From assembly GCF_016862215.1 (NCBI RefSeq), contig NZ_BOMN01000087.1:1-64000 (forward strand): 64,000 nucleotides of DNA, in the 5' to 3' direction. Below the pieces are notes generated by a model. That model was not told the DNA's origin, searched no databases, and saw only the letters and a program-made list of their open reading frames with translations. Both the position numbers and the translations under genes were made by a program. This document shows, in pieces, positions 55,856 through 64,000 of this stretch. Each line of letters opens with the position of its first letter. Position 1 is the first letter of the stretch. This DNA is from Winogradskya humida (GTDB taxonomy: Bacteria; Actinomycetota; Actinomycetes; Mycobacteriales; Micromonosporaceae).

Positions 55856-58800
55856 ATGTCGTGGATCTCCGCAGCCGCCGTTGTCGCCGTGCTGGTCGTG
55901 CCGGGCCAGGTTCCTGCGGCGGCGCCGGTGGAACCCGTGCCCGGTGGGCCCCGGACGGCTGCGGAGGTCTACCGGTATCTCGAGGATCCCCAGCTCACCG
56001 GCGAGGGCCAGGAGGAGCCGCACGCCGACCTGCGGCCGTACCCGGATGCCTCCGCCGCGGCCGCCGATGTGACCAGCCACAACGCGGCAAATCCGAAGGT
56101 GCGTTCGCTCAACGGCGACTGGCGGCTGAAGATCTTCGACCGGCCCGATGACGTTCCCGCGGCCTTTCACGACGCCGGGTTCGACGCGAGCAGGTGGCCT
56201 GCCGCGCGGGTGCCGCACACGTGGCAGTCCGACTTCATCGACCACCCGATGTTCCGCAACATTCCCTCGGAGATCGTCCCGGACGACCCGGCGAAGGTTC
56301 CGCACGACGTCAACCCGACCGGCGCCTACCTTCGTACGGTGGACCTGCCGAAGGACTGGTCCGGTGACCGTGTCTTCCTCCGCTTCGAGGGTGTGACCAG
56401 CAATTATCTGGTCTGGGTCAACGGCGGCTACGTCGGCTACGACCAGGGCGGCTACACCCCGGCGGAGTTCGACGTCACCGAGCGCCTGCACCCGGGCCGC
56501 AACACGATCGCCGTGCAGGTGCATCGCTGGGGTTCCGGCGCCTACCTCGAGGACTTCGACCAGTGGCGTTACAGCGGCATCTTCCGCGACGTGTGGCTCT
56601 ACCGGACCGGGCCGACCCGGCTGCGGGACGCCTACCTGACGACCCACGGCGCCACGCTGAGCGCCCGGGTGGACGTCGCCGGTGCCGCCGGCAGGTTCAC
56701 CGTCCGCGGCACCCTGCGCGACGCGAGCGGCCGGACCGTCACCACCGTCAGCGCGTCGACGGGCACCGGCCGGGTCACGCTCACCGCACCCGTGGTGAAC
56801 CCGGCACGGTGGAGCGCGGAGGAGCCGAACCTCTACACGCTGGTGCTGGAACTGCTCGACAGCCGCGGCAGGTCGTTGCACACCACCGCGCAGCCCGTCG
56901 GCTTCCGCGACATCGAGGTGCGCGACCGGCAGATCCTCGTCGACGGCAAGCGCATCATGATCAAGGGAACCAACCGCGCGGAGACCGATCCCGACACCGG
57001 CCGGCATGTCACCCGCGAAGCCCAGCGCGACGACGTTTTCCTGATGAAGAAACTGCACTTGAACGCCGTACGGACATCGCATTATCCGTCTGATCCTTAT
57101 CTTTACGACCTGGCCGACCGGCACGGTCTGTGGATCGACGACGAGGTGGACATCGAGACGCACAACCACGAGTCCTGCCCGTCGGTCTGTCTCGCGGACC
57201 GCCCGGAATGGCAGGCCGCTTTCGCCGACCGGTTCCGCGCGATGGTGGAGCGCGACAAGAACCATCCCAGCGTCATCTTCTGGGACACCGGCAACGAGGC
57301 CGGGCTCGGCGCCGCGCACTACGCGATGGCGGCGTGGGCCGACGCGAACGAGCCGACCCGGTTGCTCTATCACCAGTCCAACAGCCCCGACGGCGACGCA
57401 CCGTACGCCGACGTCGACGGCCCCCGCTACCCGACCCCGGCCCGGCTGGAGAGCCGCACGCTGAGCAGCACCAAACCGATCGTGATGGGGGAGTACGCCC
57501 ACGCGATGGGCAACGGGCTCGGCAACTTCGACCAGTTCTGGGCCCTGGCCCGCGAGTATCCGCAGATGCAGGGTGGCTTCATCTGGGACTGGGCTGAGCA
57601 GAACCTGCGCCAGCCGCTCGTGGTCACCCCCGACACGGCGAACGGGATCCAGGCCTTCCTGGTCGGCAAGCCCGGCACCACCACCGGCCACCACGGCAAC
57701 GCCGTCGAACTGTCCAGCCTGGACGACTTCGTCGACGTCTTCCGCGACCCGCGCCTCGACCTGACCGGCCCCCTCACCCTCGACGCGTGGGTCAAGCCGG
57801 GGGAGTGGGCCGGCAGCTTCCCGATCCTCACCAAGGGGCAGTCGTACGCCCTGCAGATGACCGATCGCGACACGCTGGAATTCCGCGTCGACGGAAAGGC
57901 CGTCACCGCGGACGTTCCCGCCGACTGGTACGGCAGCTGGCACCGCGTCACCGGCAGCTACGACGGCACCACCCTTCACCTGCTGATCGACGGCACCGAA
58001 CGGGCCACGACACCCCGCAGCGGCGCGGTCGACCCCGGCCTGTGGGAGGTCAACCTGGGCCACAACGCCGAGACGCAGCAGGACAACGACCTGTGGAGCG
58101 CCCGCCTCGGCCGCGGCCTGATCGACGACGCCCGCATCTACTCCAAGGCGCTTTCCCCGGACGACCTGGCCGCTGACCCGTCCGGTACCGCCGTGCTGGC
58201 CCTGAACTTCGACACGTTCCAGCGTCGAGGCGACTTCCTCAGCCTCGGCATCAGCCTCTCCGGCACCGACGGACTGGTCGGTTCGGACCGCTACGTGCAG
58301 CCCGAGACCGCCGAGATGGCCTGGGCGCAGGCGCCGATCCGGTTCACCCGCGACGGCGACACCGTCCACGTGCACAACGAGCAGCAGGCCGGCGCGTTCG
58401 CGGTCACTCTGCGCTGGAAGCTCACCGAACAGGACCGTACGCTGCGCAGCGGCAGCCGTAAGGTCCGGCTGGAACCCGGCGCGACCTACGACCTCGACCC
58501 GGGTCCGCTCCCGGCGAATCCCGGCGACCGGGAGCGTTTCCTGAGCGTCGAAGCGGCCAGCGACACCGATCACGCGTGGGCGCGTCGCGGCTGGATCGTC
58601 GGGCACGACCAGTTCGCGGCCGGCGGTCACGCGGTGCCCGGCATCCTGCCGCTTCCCGTCACCGGCGCCCCGGCCCTCTCCAGCAACGGCGACCGGATCA
58701 CGGTGTCCGGCAAGGACTTCACCTACCGCTTCGACGCGGGCCTGCTCACCTCGATGCGCGCGGCGGGCCGTGAGTTGCTGCACGGCACCCCGGCCCTGGA

Positions 58801-60337
58801 CGTCTACCGGCCACCGACGAGCAACGAGACGTACGACTGGGGCACCGACGACCGCCGCATCTGGCACGAGACCGGTCTGGACGCCCTGCGCACCACGGTC
58901 ACCGGCGTCACGACCCGCACCGAGGCCGACGCCGTGGTGGTCGAGGTCCGCAGCACCGCGGCGGGAACCGGGATCTCGTTCGGCCAGACCATGCGGTACC
59001 GCATCGACAAACGGGGCACGATCATCCTCGCGCACGACGTCGTGCCCTCCGGACCGCGGATCACCTCCCTGCCGTACCTGCCGCGGGTCGGCATCTCGTT
59101 GCAGGTGCCCGATTCCCTGCATCGGTTCGCCTACTACGGCCGCGGCCCGCAGGAGAGCTACAACGACCGGCGCAGCGGCGCCCCGATGGGGGTCTACACC
59201 AGCACCGTCGACGATCAGTACGTGCGCTACTCCCGGCCCCAGGCCAACGGCAACCACACCGACACCCGCTGGGCCGCCCTCACCGACGGGCGCGCCGGGC
59301 TGCTCGTCGGCGGCACCCAGGACGTCAGCGTCACCGCCTACGACAACCTGGACCGCGCGGAGTACGACCATCAGCTCCCGCTCGTACGCAACCGCGGCTG
59401 GGTCACCCTGCACGCCGAGGCCGGCGAGACGGGCATGGGCGAGACACCGAACTCGGTCCTCGCGCCCTACCGGCTCTCCCCGACCCAGCCCTACCACCAG
59501 GAACTGGTGCTGCGCCCCCTCACCCGCGCGGAGGCGGCGGCCGGTGGCGTGCCCGATTCGGACGTCCCGGCACCCTGCCCACCCTCGGTCTCCGTGCTGG
59601 CGCCGGCGCAGATCCAGCCCGCGACCCCCGTCGACGTCCAGGTTCCGGTCCAGTCACGCTGCGCGTCCGGCCTGCAGGACGCCTCCGTACGCCTGGCAGC
59701 GCCCGAAGGCTGGACGGTCTCCCCGGAATCGGTCTCACTCGGCGCCGTCACCGACCGCGAAACAGCCACCTTCACCGTCACCGCCCCGGCCGGCACCGAC
59801 ATCGGAAAGTACCCGCTGACCGCCACGGCCGTCACCACAACCCCCACCGGGTTCCGCTCCAGCACCACCGCGACCACGACGGTCGCCGTGCCGCTGCCCG
59901 CCGGCTGGTCGTGGCTCAGCGACCGGCCGTACACCCCGGTCTCGAACGGCTGGGGCCCGGTCGAGAAGGACCGCAGCAACGGCGAACAGGGCGCCACCGA
60001 CGGCAACGCCCTCACCATCGGCGGAACCGTCTACGACAAGGGCCTCGGCGCCCACGCGACCTCGTCGATCGACGTCCCCCTGGGCGGCTCCTGCACCCGG
60101 TTCCGCGCCGACGTCGGCGTCGACGACGAAACCGGCAGCGGTGGCACGGTCGCCTTCGAGATCTGGCTGGACGGCGAGCGCCGGTTCGCGTCCGGCACCC
60201 GCACCGGCACGGACCCGGCCCAGCCCCTCGACCTCGACATATCCGGCGCCACCACCATGAACCTCAGGGTCACCGACGCCGGTGACGGCAACGGCAACGA
60301 CCACGGCGACTGGGCGTACGCCCGCCTCGACTGCTGA
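55856..60337 (+). CDS. Secreted multi-domain GH2 beta-galactosidase with LamG insert and NPCBM
   Basis: The 1,493-residue protein is a large LacZ-type glycosidase. After a short signal-like N-terminus come the sugar-binding and immunoglobulin-like GH2 domains (RSLNGDWRLKIFDRPDDVPA; WRYSGIFRDVWLYRTGPTRL), then the barrel with acid/base Glu481 in WDTGNEAGLG and nucleophile Glu546 in VMGEYAHAMGN. A LamG/concanavalin-like domain (about 600-770) is inserted after GGFIWDWAEQ. The beta-galactosidase small-chain domain follows (about 940-1220, YDWGTDDRRIWHETGLDALR; YYGRGPQESYNDR), then a NEW3-type beta-sandwich and a C-terminal NPCBM domain (about 1350-1493). It probably acts on galactose-decorated plant polymers; galactosidase versus related GH2 activity is not certain. 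Confidence 0.93.
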   Translation: MSWISAAAVVAVLVVPGQVPAAAPVEPVPGGPRTAAEVYRYLEDPQLTGEGQEEPHADLRPYPDASAAAADVTSHNAANPKVRSLNGDWRLKIFDRPDDVPAAFHDAGFDASRWPAARVPHTWQSDFIDHPMFRNIPSEIVPDDPAKVPHDVNPTGAYLRTVDLPKDWSGDRVFLRFEGVTSNYLVWVNGGYVGYDQGGYTPAEFDVTERLHPGRNTIAVQVHRWGSGAYLEDFDQWRYSGIFRDVWLYRTGPTRLRDAYLTTHGATLSARVDVAGAAGRFTVRGTLRDASGRTVTTVSASTGTGRVTLTAPVVNPARWSAEEPNLYTLVLELLDSRGRSLHTTAQPVGFRDIEVRDRQILVDGKRIMIKGTNRAETDPDTGRHVTREAQRDDVFLMKKLHLNAVRTSHYPSDPYLYDLADRHGLWIDDEVDIETHNHESCPSVCLADRPEWQAAFADRFRAMVERDKNHPSVIFWDTGNEAGLGAAHYAMAAWADANEPTRLLYHQSNSPDGDAPYADVDGPRYPTPARLESRTLSSTKPIVMGEYAHAMGNGLGNFDQFWALAREYPQMQGGFIWDWAEQNLRQPLVVTPDTANGIQAFLVGKPGTTTGHHGNAVELSSLDDFVDVFRDPRLDLTGPLTLDAWVKPGEWAGSFPILTKGQSYALQMTDRDTLEFRVDGKAVTADVPADWYGSWHRVTGSYDGTTLHLLIDGTERATTPRSGAVDPGLWEVNLGHNAETQQDNDLWSARLGRGLIDDARIYSKALSPDDLAADPSGTAVLALNFDTFQRRGDFLSLGISLSGTDGLVGSDRYVQPETAEMAWAQAPIRFTRDGDTVHVHNEQQAGAFAVTLRWKLTEQDRTLRSGSRKVRLEPGATYDLDPGPLPANPGDRERFLSVEAASDTDHAWARRGWIVGHDQFAAGGHAVPGILPLPVTGAPALSSNGDRITVSGKDFTYRFDAGLLTSMRAAGRELLHGTPALDVYRPPTSNETYDWGTDDRRIWHETGLDALRTTVTGVTTRTEADAVVVEVRSTAAGTGISFGQTMRYRIDKRGTIILAHDVVPSGPRITSLPYLPRVGISLQVPDSLHRFAYYGRGPQESYNDRRSGAPMGVYTSTVDDQYVRYSRPQANGNHTDTRWAALTDGRAGLLVGGTQDVSVTAYDNLDRAEYDHQLPLVRNRGWVTLHAEAGETGMGETPNSVLAPYRLSPTQPYHQELVLRPLTRAEAAAGGVPDSDVPAPCPPSVSVLAPAQIQPATPVDVQVPVQSRCASGLQDASVRLAAPEGWTVSPESVSLGAVTDRETATFTVTAPAGTDIGKYPLTATAVTTTPTGFRSSTTATTTVAVPLPAGWSWLSDRPYTPVSNGWGPVEKDRSNGEQGATDGNALTIGGTVYDKGLGAHATSSIDVPLGGSCTRFRADVGVDDETGSGGTVAFEIWLDGERRFASGTRTGTDPAQPLDLDISGATTMNLRVTDAGDGNGNDHGDWAYARLDC

Positions 60338-60346
60338 ACCACACCT

Positions 60347-60377
60347 CCCGCGCCTACGGCTTCACGAGGGGCGCGGG
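60347..60377. terminator. Bidirectional hairpin between GH2 and PRC-barrel genes
   Basis: CCCGCGCC (60347-60354) pairs with GGCGCGGG (60370-60377) around a 15-base loop. It lies between the stops of two convergent genes, 10 and 5 bases away. Confidence 0.55.
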
Positions 60378-60381
60378 GTGA

Positions 60382-60816
60382 TCACATCGGGGGAGTGTCG
60401 CGGTAGCTCCCGGTGTAGTAGCTGCCGACCTGCTCGCGGTACTGCGGCGTACTGAAGGTGTCCTTGTCGTACTCCGGGGAATTCTTGATCTGATCCTTGG
60501 TCCGGTCGACGTACGCGGTGCGCTCGTCGTGGTCGATGCGCTGGACCGTGCCGGCGGGCAGCAGCACCTTACGGCCGAAGATCCACGGACCGGTGTCGAC
60601 CACCAGGAAGGCGCTGCCCACGTCGTACGTGGCCTCGTCGACCTTGCCGATACTCCCGTCGGTGGCCTCGACGCTGTAGCCGGCGAGATCCGCGCTCGCC
60701 TGCTCGTCGGCGTGGGCACTGTCGTTGCCGGTGCGATCGGGGTCGTCAGTGGCGGCGGGACCGCCCAGGGTCCCCGGCTCACGCCAGGCCCACGGAACGA
60801 ACGAGAGTGGTTGCAT
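60382..60816 (-). CDS. PRC-barrel domain protein
   Basis: The 144-residue protein starts MQPLSFVPWAWREPGTLGG, has an acidic linker and a PRC-barrel (about residues 47-105: LAGYSVEATDGSIGKVDEAT, LLPAGTVQRIDHDERTAYVD), and a short tail with repeated Tyr (YREQVGSYYTGSYRD). The ATG at 60816 follows GGAGG. Such proteins are common stress or envelope-related genes of unknown function; the family also appears at 27196-27954. Confidence 0.82.
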   Translation of the reverse strand: MQPLSFVPWAWREPGTLGGPAATDDPDRTGNDSAHADEQASADLAGYSVEATDGSIGKVDEATYDVGSAFLVVDTGPWIFGRKVLLPAGTVQRIDHDERTAYVDRTKDQIKNSPEYDKDTFSTPQYREQVGSYYTGSYRDTPPM

Positions 60817-60916
60817 CACGACCTCCAAAGTTGACGTTGATTGCTGCCCTTCTCTCACGGGATACCCGCCAGAGAGGCGCCGAATCGTCGGTGCCCGGAG
60901 CGGACCGGACCCGATC

Positions 60917-62614
60917 TCAGCGGCAGGTTTTGTTCTTGTTGATGCAGGCGGCGATGCGTTGCATCTGACGGGTGCCGTTGACGTTGATGAAGTCGTTGTG
61001 GTCGGAGAACGGGTTGTGGTCCTCCTCGGGGAAGGAGTCCAGGGCGTACTGCCCCGCGACCTGGACGTCTTGGGGGATCTTGTAGGACAGGGTGATCCGT
61101 AGCTGGGGGATGGCGACGAAGCCCTTCTTGCACGCGCCGGTGGTGGTGTCGGCGAAGGCGACGTGGTCGCGGTGGTTGGTGCTGTCGATGTTGGTGCCGT
61201 CCCAGCAGCCGGGGAAGTCCTGGACGCGCTGGACCTGCTGGCCGCGCGGGCAGATCGGGTACTTGTCGGAGAGCCGGTCGGTGAAGCCTGAGCAGGTCCA
61301 GGTGGCGCGGGCGTTGGCCGGGCCGCGGCTGGTCGGCTTGGCGTCGCCGGTCAGTTCCCGCAGGAACCTGGGCATCGGGACGACCTTTCTGGCGGCGTTG
61401 CCCCGGTACTGGATCAGTACGGATGCGGGGCGGACGATGCCACCGGTGTTGTTCGGCAGTTCGAGGTTCGGGCCCTGCGGGTCGGGCAGGGCGGAAGTGC
61501 TGCCGGCTGAGGCCGTGGGCTGGCCGGTCACGGTGCAGGGGGCGAGTTTCTCGAGCCCTTGCGGACGAGCGGCGTTGCGGCCGATAGCGGTGCTGATGCG
61601 ATCCAGGACGGCCGTTCGCCTGGCGTTCAGCGGACCCAGGACGGCGTTCCCGCGGGTGACCACCAGGCTTTCGTTGGCGTCGGAGATCTGCCGGTCCAGT
61701 TCCGCAAGACCACGGTTGACCTCGTCGAGCGCCTGACTCGGGACGCCGGGCAGCCGGTCGCGGACTGCAGGGCACCGCACCTGCTGAGTGGCGACCTGCT
61801 TAGCTTTGACGTCGGCGGCGGTGTGCCGCATGGACGCGTGCATGCCGTCGTAGTTCGTGTCACATTCCACCAGCGAGAGCAGGCCGGTCGTCCGTCCGCC
61901 GCCGGCAGCGGCGATGCTGTCACTGATTCCTCTGATCAACTGAGCGCGCTGCGTCCGCAGGACGGTGAGCACGGACTCGTTGAAGTCGGCGTCGACACGT
62001 CCTTTGCCGGTCGCCATCCGCGTGTTCGCGTCGGCGTAGGCACGGTCGATCTGCGCGAGCCGGCTGTCGACGGCGGGTCTGGCCCGCACCGGCACGGCGG
62101 GCAGCCGGTCACGGACGTCAGGACACGTCACCGCGGGAGTGGTCGAAGCCAGGGCCTGCTGCGTCTCGGCCCGCGACCGTACGGTCCTGTCGATCCGCAC
62201 CACCGGCCAGAAGTACGAGGACCGGTCGCCGTTCGTGCAGGTCGTGCCGGAGGCAGCCAGATCGGCGTCGGACGATTTCGCGGTGATCGCCAGGTTGCCG
62301 ACGAAATCGTGGACATGCTCCGCGCCGTTCGTGATTCCTGGCTGCGCGACCGGGTTGTCCGGGCTGAACTTGCCGTTGCCGTTGGTACCGCAGTCGACGG
62401 TGAACGTACCGGTCGAGGCCCGGCGGCCCGGCCGGGGATTCACCACGTTGGGCTGGACCTTCTCGATCCGGACGAACTGGTCCCGCTCGGTGGAGGCATC
62501 GGCGCTGCCCTTGCCTCCGCCGGAGACGAAGACGGCGGTCAGTGCCCCTGTCGCGGCCACGGCCGCCACAGCGATGGTGATCCTTACGGCGCTCCGGCGT
62601 GATCTCTTCCGCAC
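60917..62614 (-). CDS. Secreted or membrane-anchored DUF1996 protein with inserted duplicated domain
   Basis: The 565-residue protein has a basic N-terminus and a hydrophobic anchor or signal (AVRITIAVAAVAATGALTAV). DUF1996 appears in two blocks: an N-terminal one (NGAEHVHDFVGN, SSYFWPVVRI) and a C-terminal one (VLIQYRGNAARKVVPMPRFL, WTCSGFTDRLSDKYPICPRG, NHRDHVAFADTTTG). Between them about 230 residues contain two copies of an ~85-residue helical repeat, each starting Cys-Pro-x-Val-Arg-Asp-Arg-Leu-Pro and ending in another Cys. DUF1996 occurs in fungal and actinobacterial secreted proteins of unknown function, often near carbohydrate-active enzymes. The GTG at 62614 has GAGGAG five bases upstream. 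Confidence 0.82.
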   Translation of the reverse strand: MRKRSRRSAVRITIAVAAVAATGALTAVFVSGGGKGSADASTERDQFVRIEKVQPNVVNPRPGRRASTGTFTVDCGTNGNGKFSPDNPVAQPGITNGAEHVHDFVGNLAITAKSSDADLAASGTTCTNGDRSSYFWPVVRIDRTVRSRAETQQALASTTPAVTCPDVRDRLPAVPVRARPAVDSRLAQIDRAYADANTRMATGKGRVDADFNESVLTVLRTQRAQLIRGISDSIAAAGGGRTTGLLSLVECDTNYDGMHASMRHTAADVKAKQVATQQVRCPAVRDRLPGVPSQALDEVNRGLAELDRQISDANESLVVTRGNAVLGPLNARRTAVLDRISTAIGRNAARPQGLEKLAPCTVTGQPTASAGSTSALPDPQGPNLELPNNTGGIVRPASVLIQYRGNAARKVVPMPRFLRELTGDAKPTSRGPANARATWTCSGFTDRLSDKYPICPRGQQVQRVQDFPGCWDGTNIDSTNHRDHVAFADTTTGACKKGFVAIPQLRITLSYKIPQDVQVAGQYALDSFPEEDHNPFSDHNDFINVNGTRQMQRIAACINKNKTCR

Positions 62615-62761
62615 GCTGACTCCTCGCTGTTTCACCCGTTCGGCGGCCCGGGACCGGGTGCCGTCCTGCAGTACGGCGCGCGGACGCCTGCGGACCGGGG
62701 GTGCCGGGGCATGTAAGAGGGCCGTAAGAAGTGAGCGAAAAGGACCCCTACACTCGCGATC

Positions 62762-63709
62762 ATGCTGCATGTACGGGTGATCGCACCGAGCCGGGTCGCC
62801 GAGCAGGCCCTGCGCCTGCTCGAGGCCGACGCCGCCGTCACGCACCTGGTCGTGCTGACCGGTGCCGCGCTGTCACCGCAGGGCGACGTGATCGAGTTCG
62901 ACGTCGTACGCGAGGGTGCGAGTCCTGTTCTGGATCAGCTGCGCGAGCTCGGGCTCGACCGCGACGGTGCGATCATCATGGAACGGATCGACAGCACGAT
63001 GTCGGCGTCGGCGGACCGTGCGGAGCGTGAGGTTCCCGGTCTTGGTGTGGACGCGGTCGTGTGGCACGAGATAGAGCATCAGACCGGTGAGGAGACGGCG
63101 TTGTCCGCGTCGTTCCTGGCGTTCATGACGGTCGCGATGATCATCGCGGCGGTGGGGGTGTTGCTGGATCAGCCGATCCTGATCGTCGGGTCGATGGTGG
63201 TCGGCCCGGAGTTCGGTCCGCTCGCCGCCCTGTGCGTGGGCCTCGTCCAGCGCAAAGCCTGGCTGGTACGCCGCTCGGCGCTGGCGCTCGGGGTCGGTTT
63301 CCCGGTGGGCATGCTCGTCACGGTCGGGGCTGTGTGGCTGCTGACGATCGCCGGGCTGGTGGACAAGTCGATGCTGCTGGCCGACCGCCCGCTGACCGAG
63401 TTCATCTGGCGGCCTGACGCGCTGTCCTGGGTCATCGGCTTCCTGGGCGGGATCGCGGGGATCCTGTCGCTGACCTCGGCCAAGGCCGGCACGCTGGTCG
63501 GCGTGCTGATCTCCGTGACCACGATCCCGGCGGCGGCCAACGCCGTCGTCGCGCTGACCTACGGCGTCCGGGACGAGGCGGTCGGCTCGGCCCTGCAGCT
63601 GCTCATCAACCTGGCGGCGATCGTGCTCGGTGGGGTGCTCACCCTGCTGGTGCAGCACACGGCGTGGCGTGGGAACCGCAGGCCGGTGACGAACCCGCCG
63701 GACGAGTGA
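62762..63709 (+). CDS. DUF389 membrane protein
   Basis: The 315-residue protein has a cytoplasmic N-terminal domain of about 100 residues (MLHVRVIAPSRVAEQALRLL) and six or so membrane helices with the family core SFLAFMTVAMIIAAVGVLLD, ILIVGSMVVGPEFGPLAALC and GTLVGVLISVTTIPAAANAV. DUF389 (TIGR00341-like) proteins are conserved membrane proteins without assigned function. It is divergent from the DUF1996 gene, with 147 bases between them. Confidence 0.88.
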   Translation: MLHVRVIAPSRVAEQALRLLEADAAVTHLVVLTGAALSPQGDVIEFDVVREGASPVLDQLRELGLDRDGAIIMERIDSTMSASADRAEREVPGLGVDAVVWHEIEHQTGEETALSASFLAFMTVAMIIAAVGVLLDQPILIVGSMVVGPEFGPLAALCVGLVQRKAWLVRRSALALGVGFPVGMLVTVGAVWLLTIAGLVDKSMLLADRPLTEFIWRPDALSWVIGFLGGIAGILSLTSAKAGTLVGVLISVTTIPAAANAVVALTYGVRDEAVGSALQLLINLAAIVLGGVLTLLVQHTAWRGNRRPVTNPPDE

Positions 63710-63749
63710 TCGCAGGGGCACACTCGCCCGGCCGGATCGTCCTCGCGGG

Positions 63750-64000
63750 TCAGGCGGCCGGCGTCCACCGTTGGGCCGCTGTGCCGTTGCAGGTGAAGAT
63801 CTGCAGCCGGGCTCCGTCGGTGGTGGAGCTTTCCGGGTCGTCCAGGCAGCGGCCCGACTGCGGGTTGACCAGCGACGAGTTGGTGCTGGTCACCCAGCGC
63901 TGGGCGCCGGAGCCGTTGCAGGTCCACAGCTGCACCTTCGTACGGTCGGCGGTGCCGCCGCTGCTGACGTCCAGGCACTTGCCGAGGGCGCGCAGGGTGC
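63750..64000 (-). CDS. Ricin-type (CBM13) lectin domain, C-terminal end of a gene leaving the window
   Basis: The minus-strand frame is open from the right edge and encodes TLRALGKCLDVSSGGT, VQLWTCNGSGAQRWV, GRCLDDPESSTTDGARLQIF and the closing TCNGTAAQRWTPAA. These are QxW-type repeats of a ricin B beta-trefoil, the usual C-terminal sugar-binding module of secreted actinobacterial glycosidases. The catalytic part and the start lie outside the window. Confidence 0.85.
   Translation of the reverse strand, partial: TLRALGKCLDVSSGGTADRTKVQLWTCNGSGAQRWVTSTNSSLVNPQSGRCLDDPESSTTDGARLQIFTCNGTAAQRWTPAA

Noticed and set aside
53870..59497. A 1,875-codon open frame on the minus strand across the permeases and the GH2 gene
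   Set aside because: It lies wholly antisense to well-recognised genes, has extreme Val/Gly/Arg/Asp composition and no domain; it is the usual shadow of high GC at third codon positions.

Overview
The window reads as a chromosome segment of a high-GC actinomycete. Dense ATGA/GTGA-coupled operons, many GTG starts and family-level protein features fit a Micromonosporaceae-like organism (Actinoplanes type); this placement is an inference from gene content. No rRNA, tRNA, CRISPR array or intact insertion sequence was seen.

Layout. (1) 1-5162: the 3' part of a kdp operon (kdpB end, kdpC, kdpD, kdpE) for high-affinity K+ uptake and its sensing. (2) 5.4-10.7 kb: a small membrane protein, a decayed [2Fe-2S] domain fragment, a DICT/degenerate-GGDEF sensor, then a TetR regulator, an aldo/keto reductase and a DHA2-type efflux pump. 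(3) 10.9-18.8 kb: a FIST sensor followed by two paralogous histidine kinase/response regulator modules that face each other and overlap at their 3' ends; the response regulators carry HD-type outputs, not DNA-binding domains. (4) 18.9-28 kb: a stress/dormancy-type island. It holds a mosaic of three broken genes (pyruvate kinase, sugar-ABC ATPase, sigma factor), universal stress proteins, a frameshifted cation P-type ATPase, a degenerate E1-alpha protein, an Acg-like nitroreductase and PRC-barrel/DUF2382 proteins. Two DosR/DevR-like boxes lie at its promoters. (5) 28.1-34.2 kb: two TetR regulators and a biotin-uptake operon (bioY, acyl-CoA ligase, thiolase, bioM, bioN) preceded by BioQ-like palindromes. 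(6) 34.2-60.3 kb: a plant-hemicellulose locus. It holds a GH10 xylanase; an ECF sigma factor fused through a zinc-finger/membrane segment to an extracellular AbfB (CBM42) domain; a four-gene MacB/FtsX-type export operon; a secreted enzyme operon (SGNH esterase-ricin, GH27 alpha-galactosidase-ricin, CE1-like esterase-CBM2, GH62 arabinofuranosidase, second esterase-CBM2); a sugar ABC importer without its own ATPase; and a very large GH2 beta-galactosidase with a LamG insertion. (7) 60.4-64 kb: a PRC-barrel protein, a DUF1996 protein with a duplicated inserted domain, a DUF389 membrane protein, and the 3' end of a ricin-domain gene that leaves the window.

How the parts fit. The hemicellulose enzymes release arabinose, xylo-oligomers, galactose and acetyl/feruloyl groups outside the cell, and the importer takes up oligosaccharides. 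CebR/CelR-type operators precede the xylanase and the esterase operon. The sigma-AbfB fusion is the strongest candidate for an unusual system: one polypeptide has the parts to bind arabinose-containing polymer outside and release or activate a sigma domain inside. It sits between the xylanase, transcribed divergently, and the export operon, transcribed in the same direction. Several genes of the stress island are truncated or frameshifted, which suggests that island is decaying or recently rearranged.
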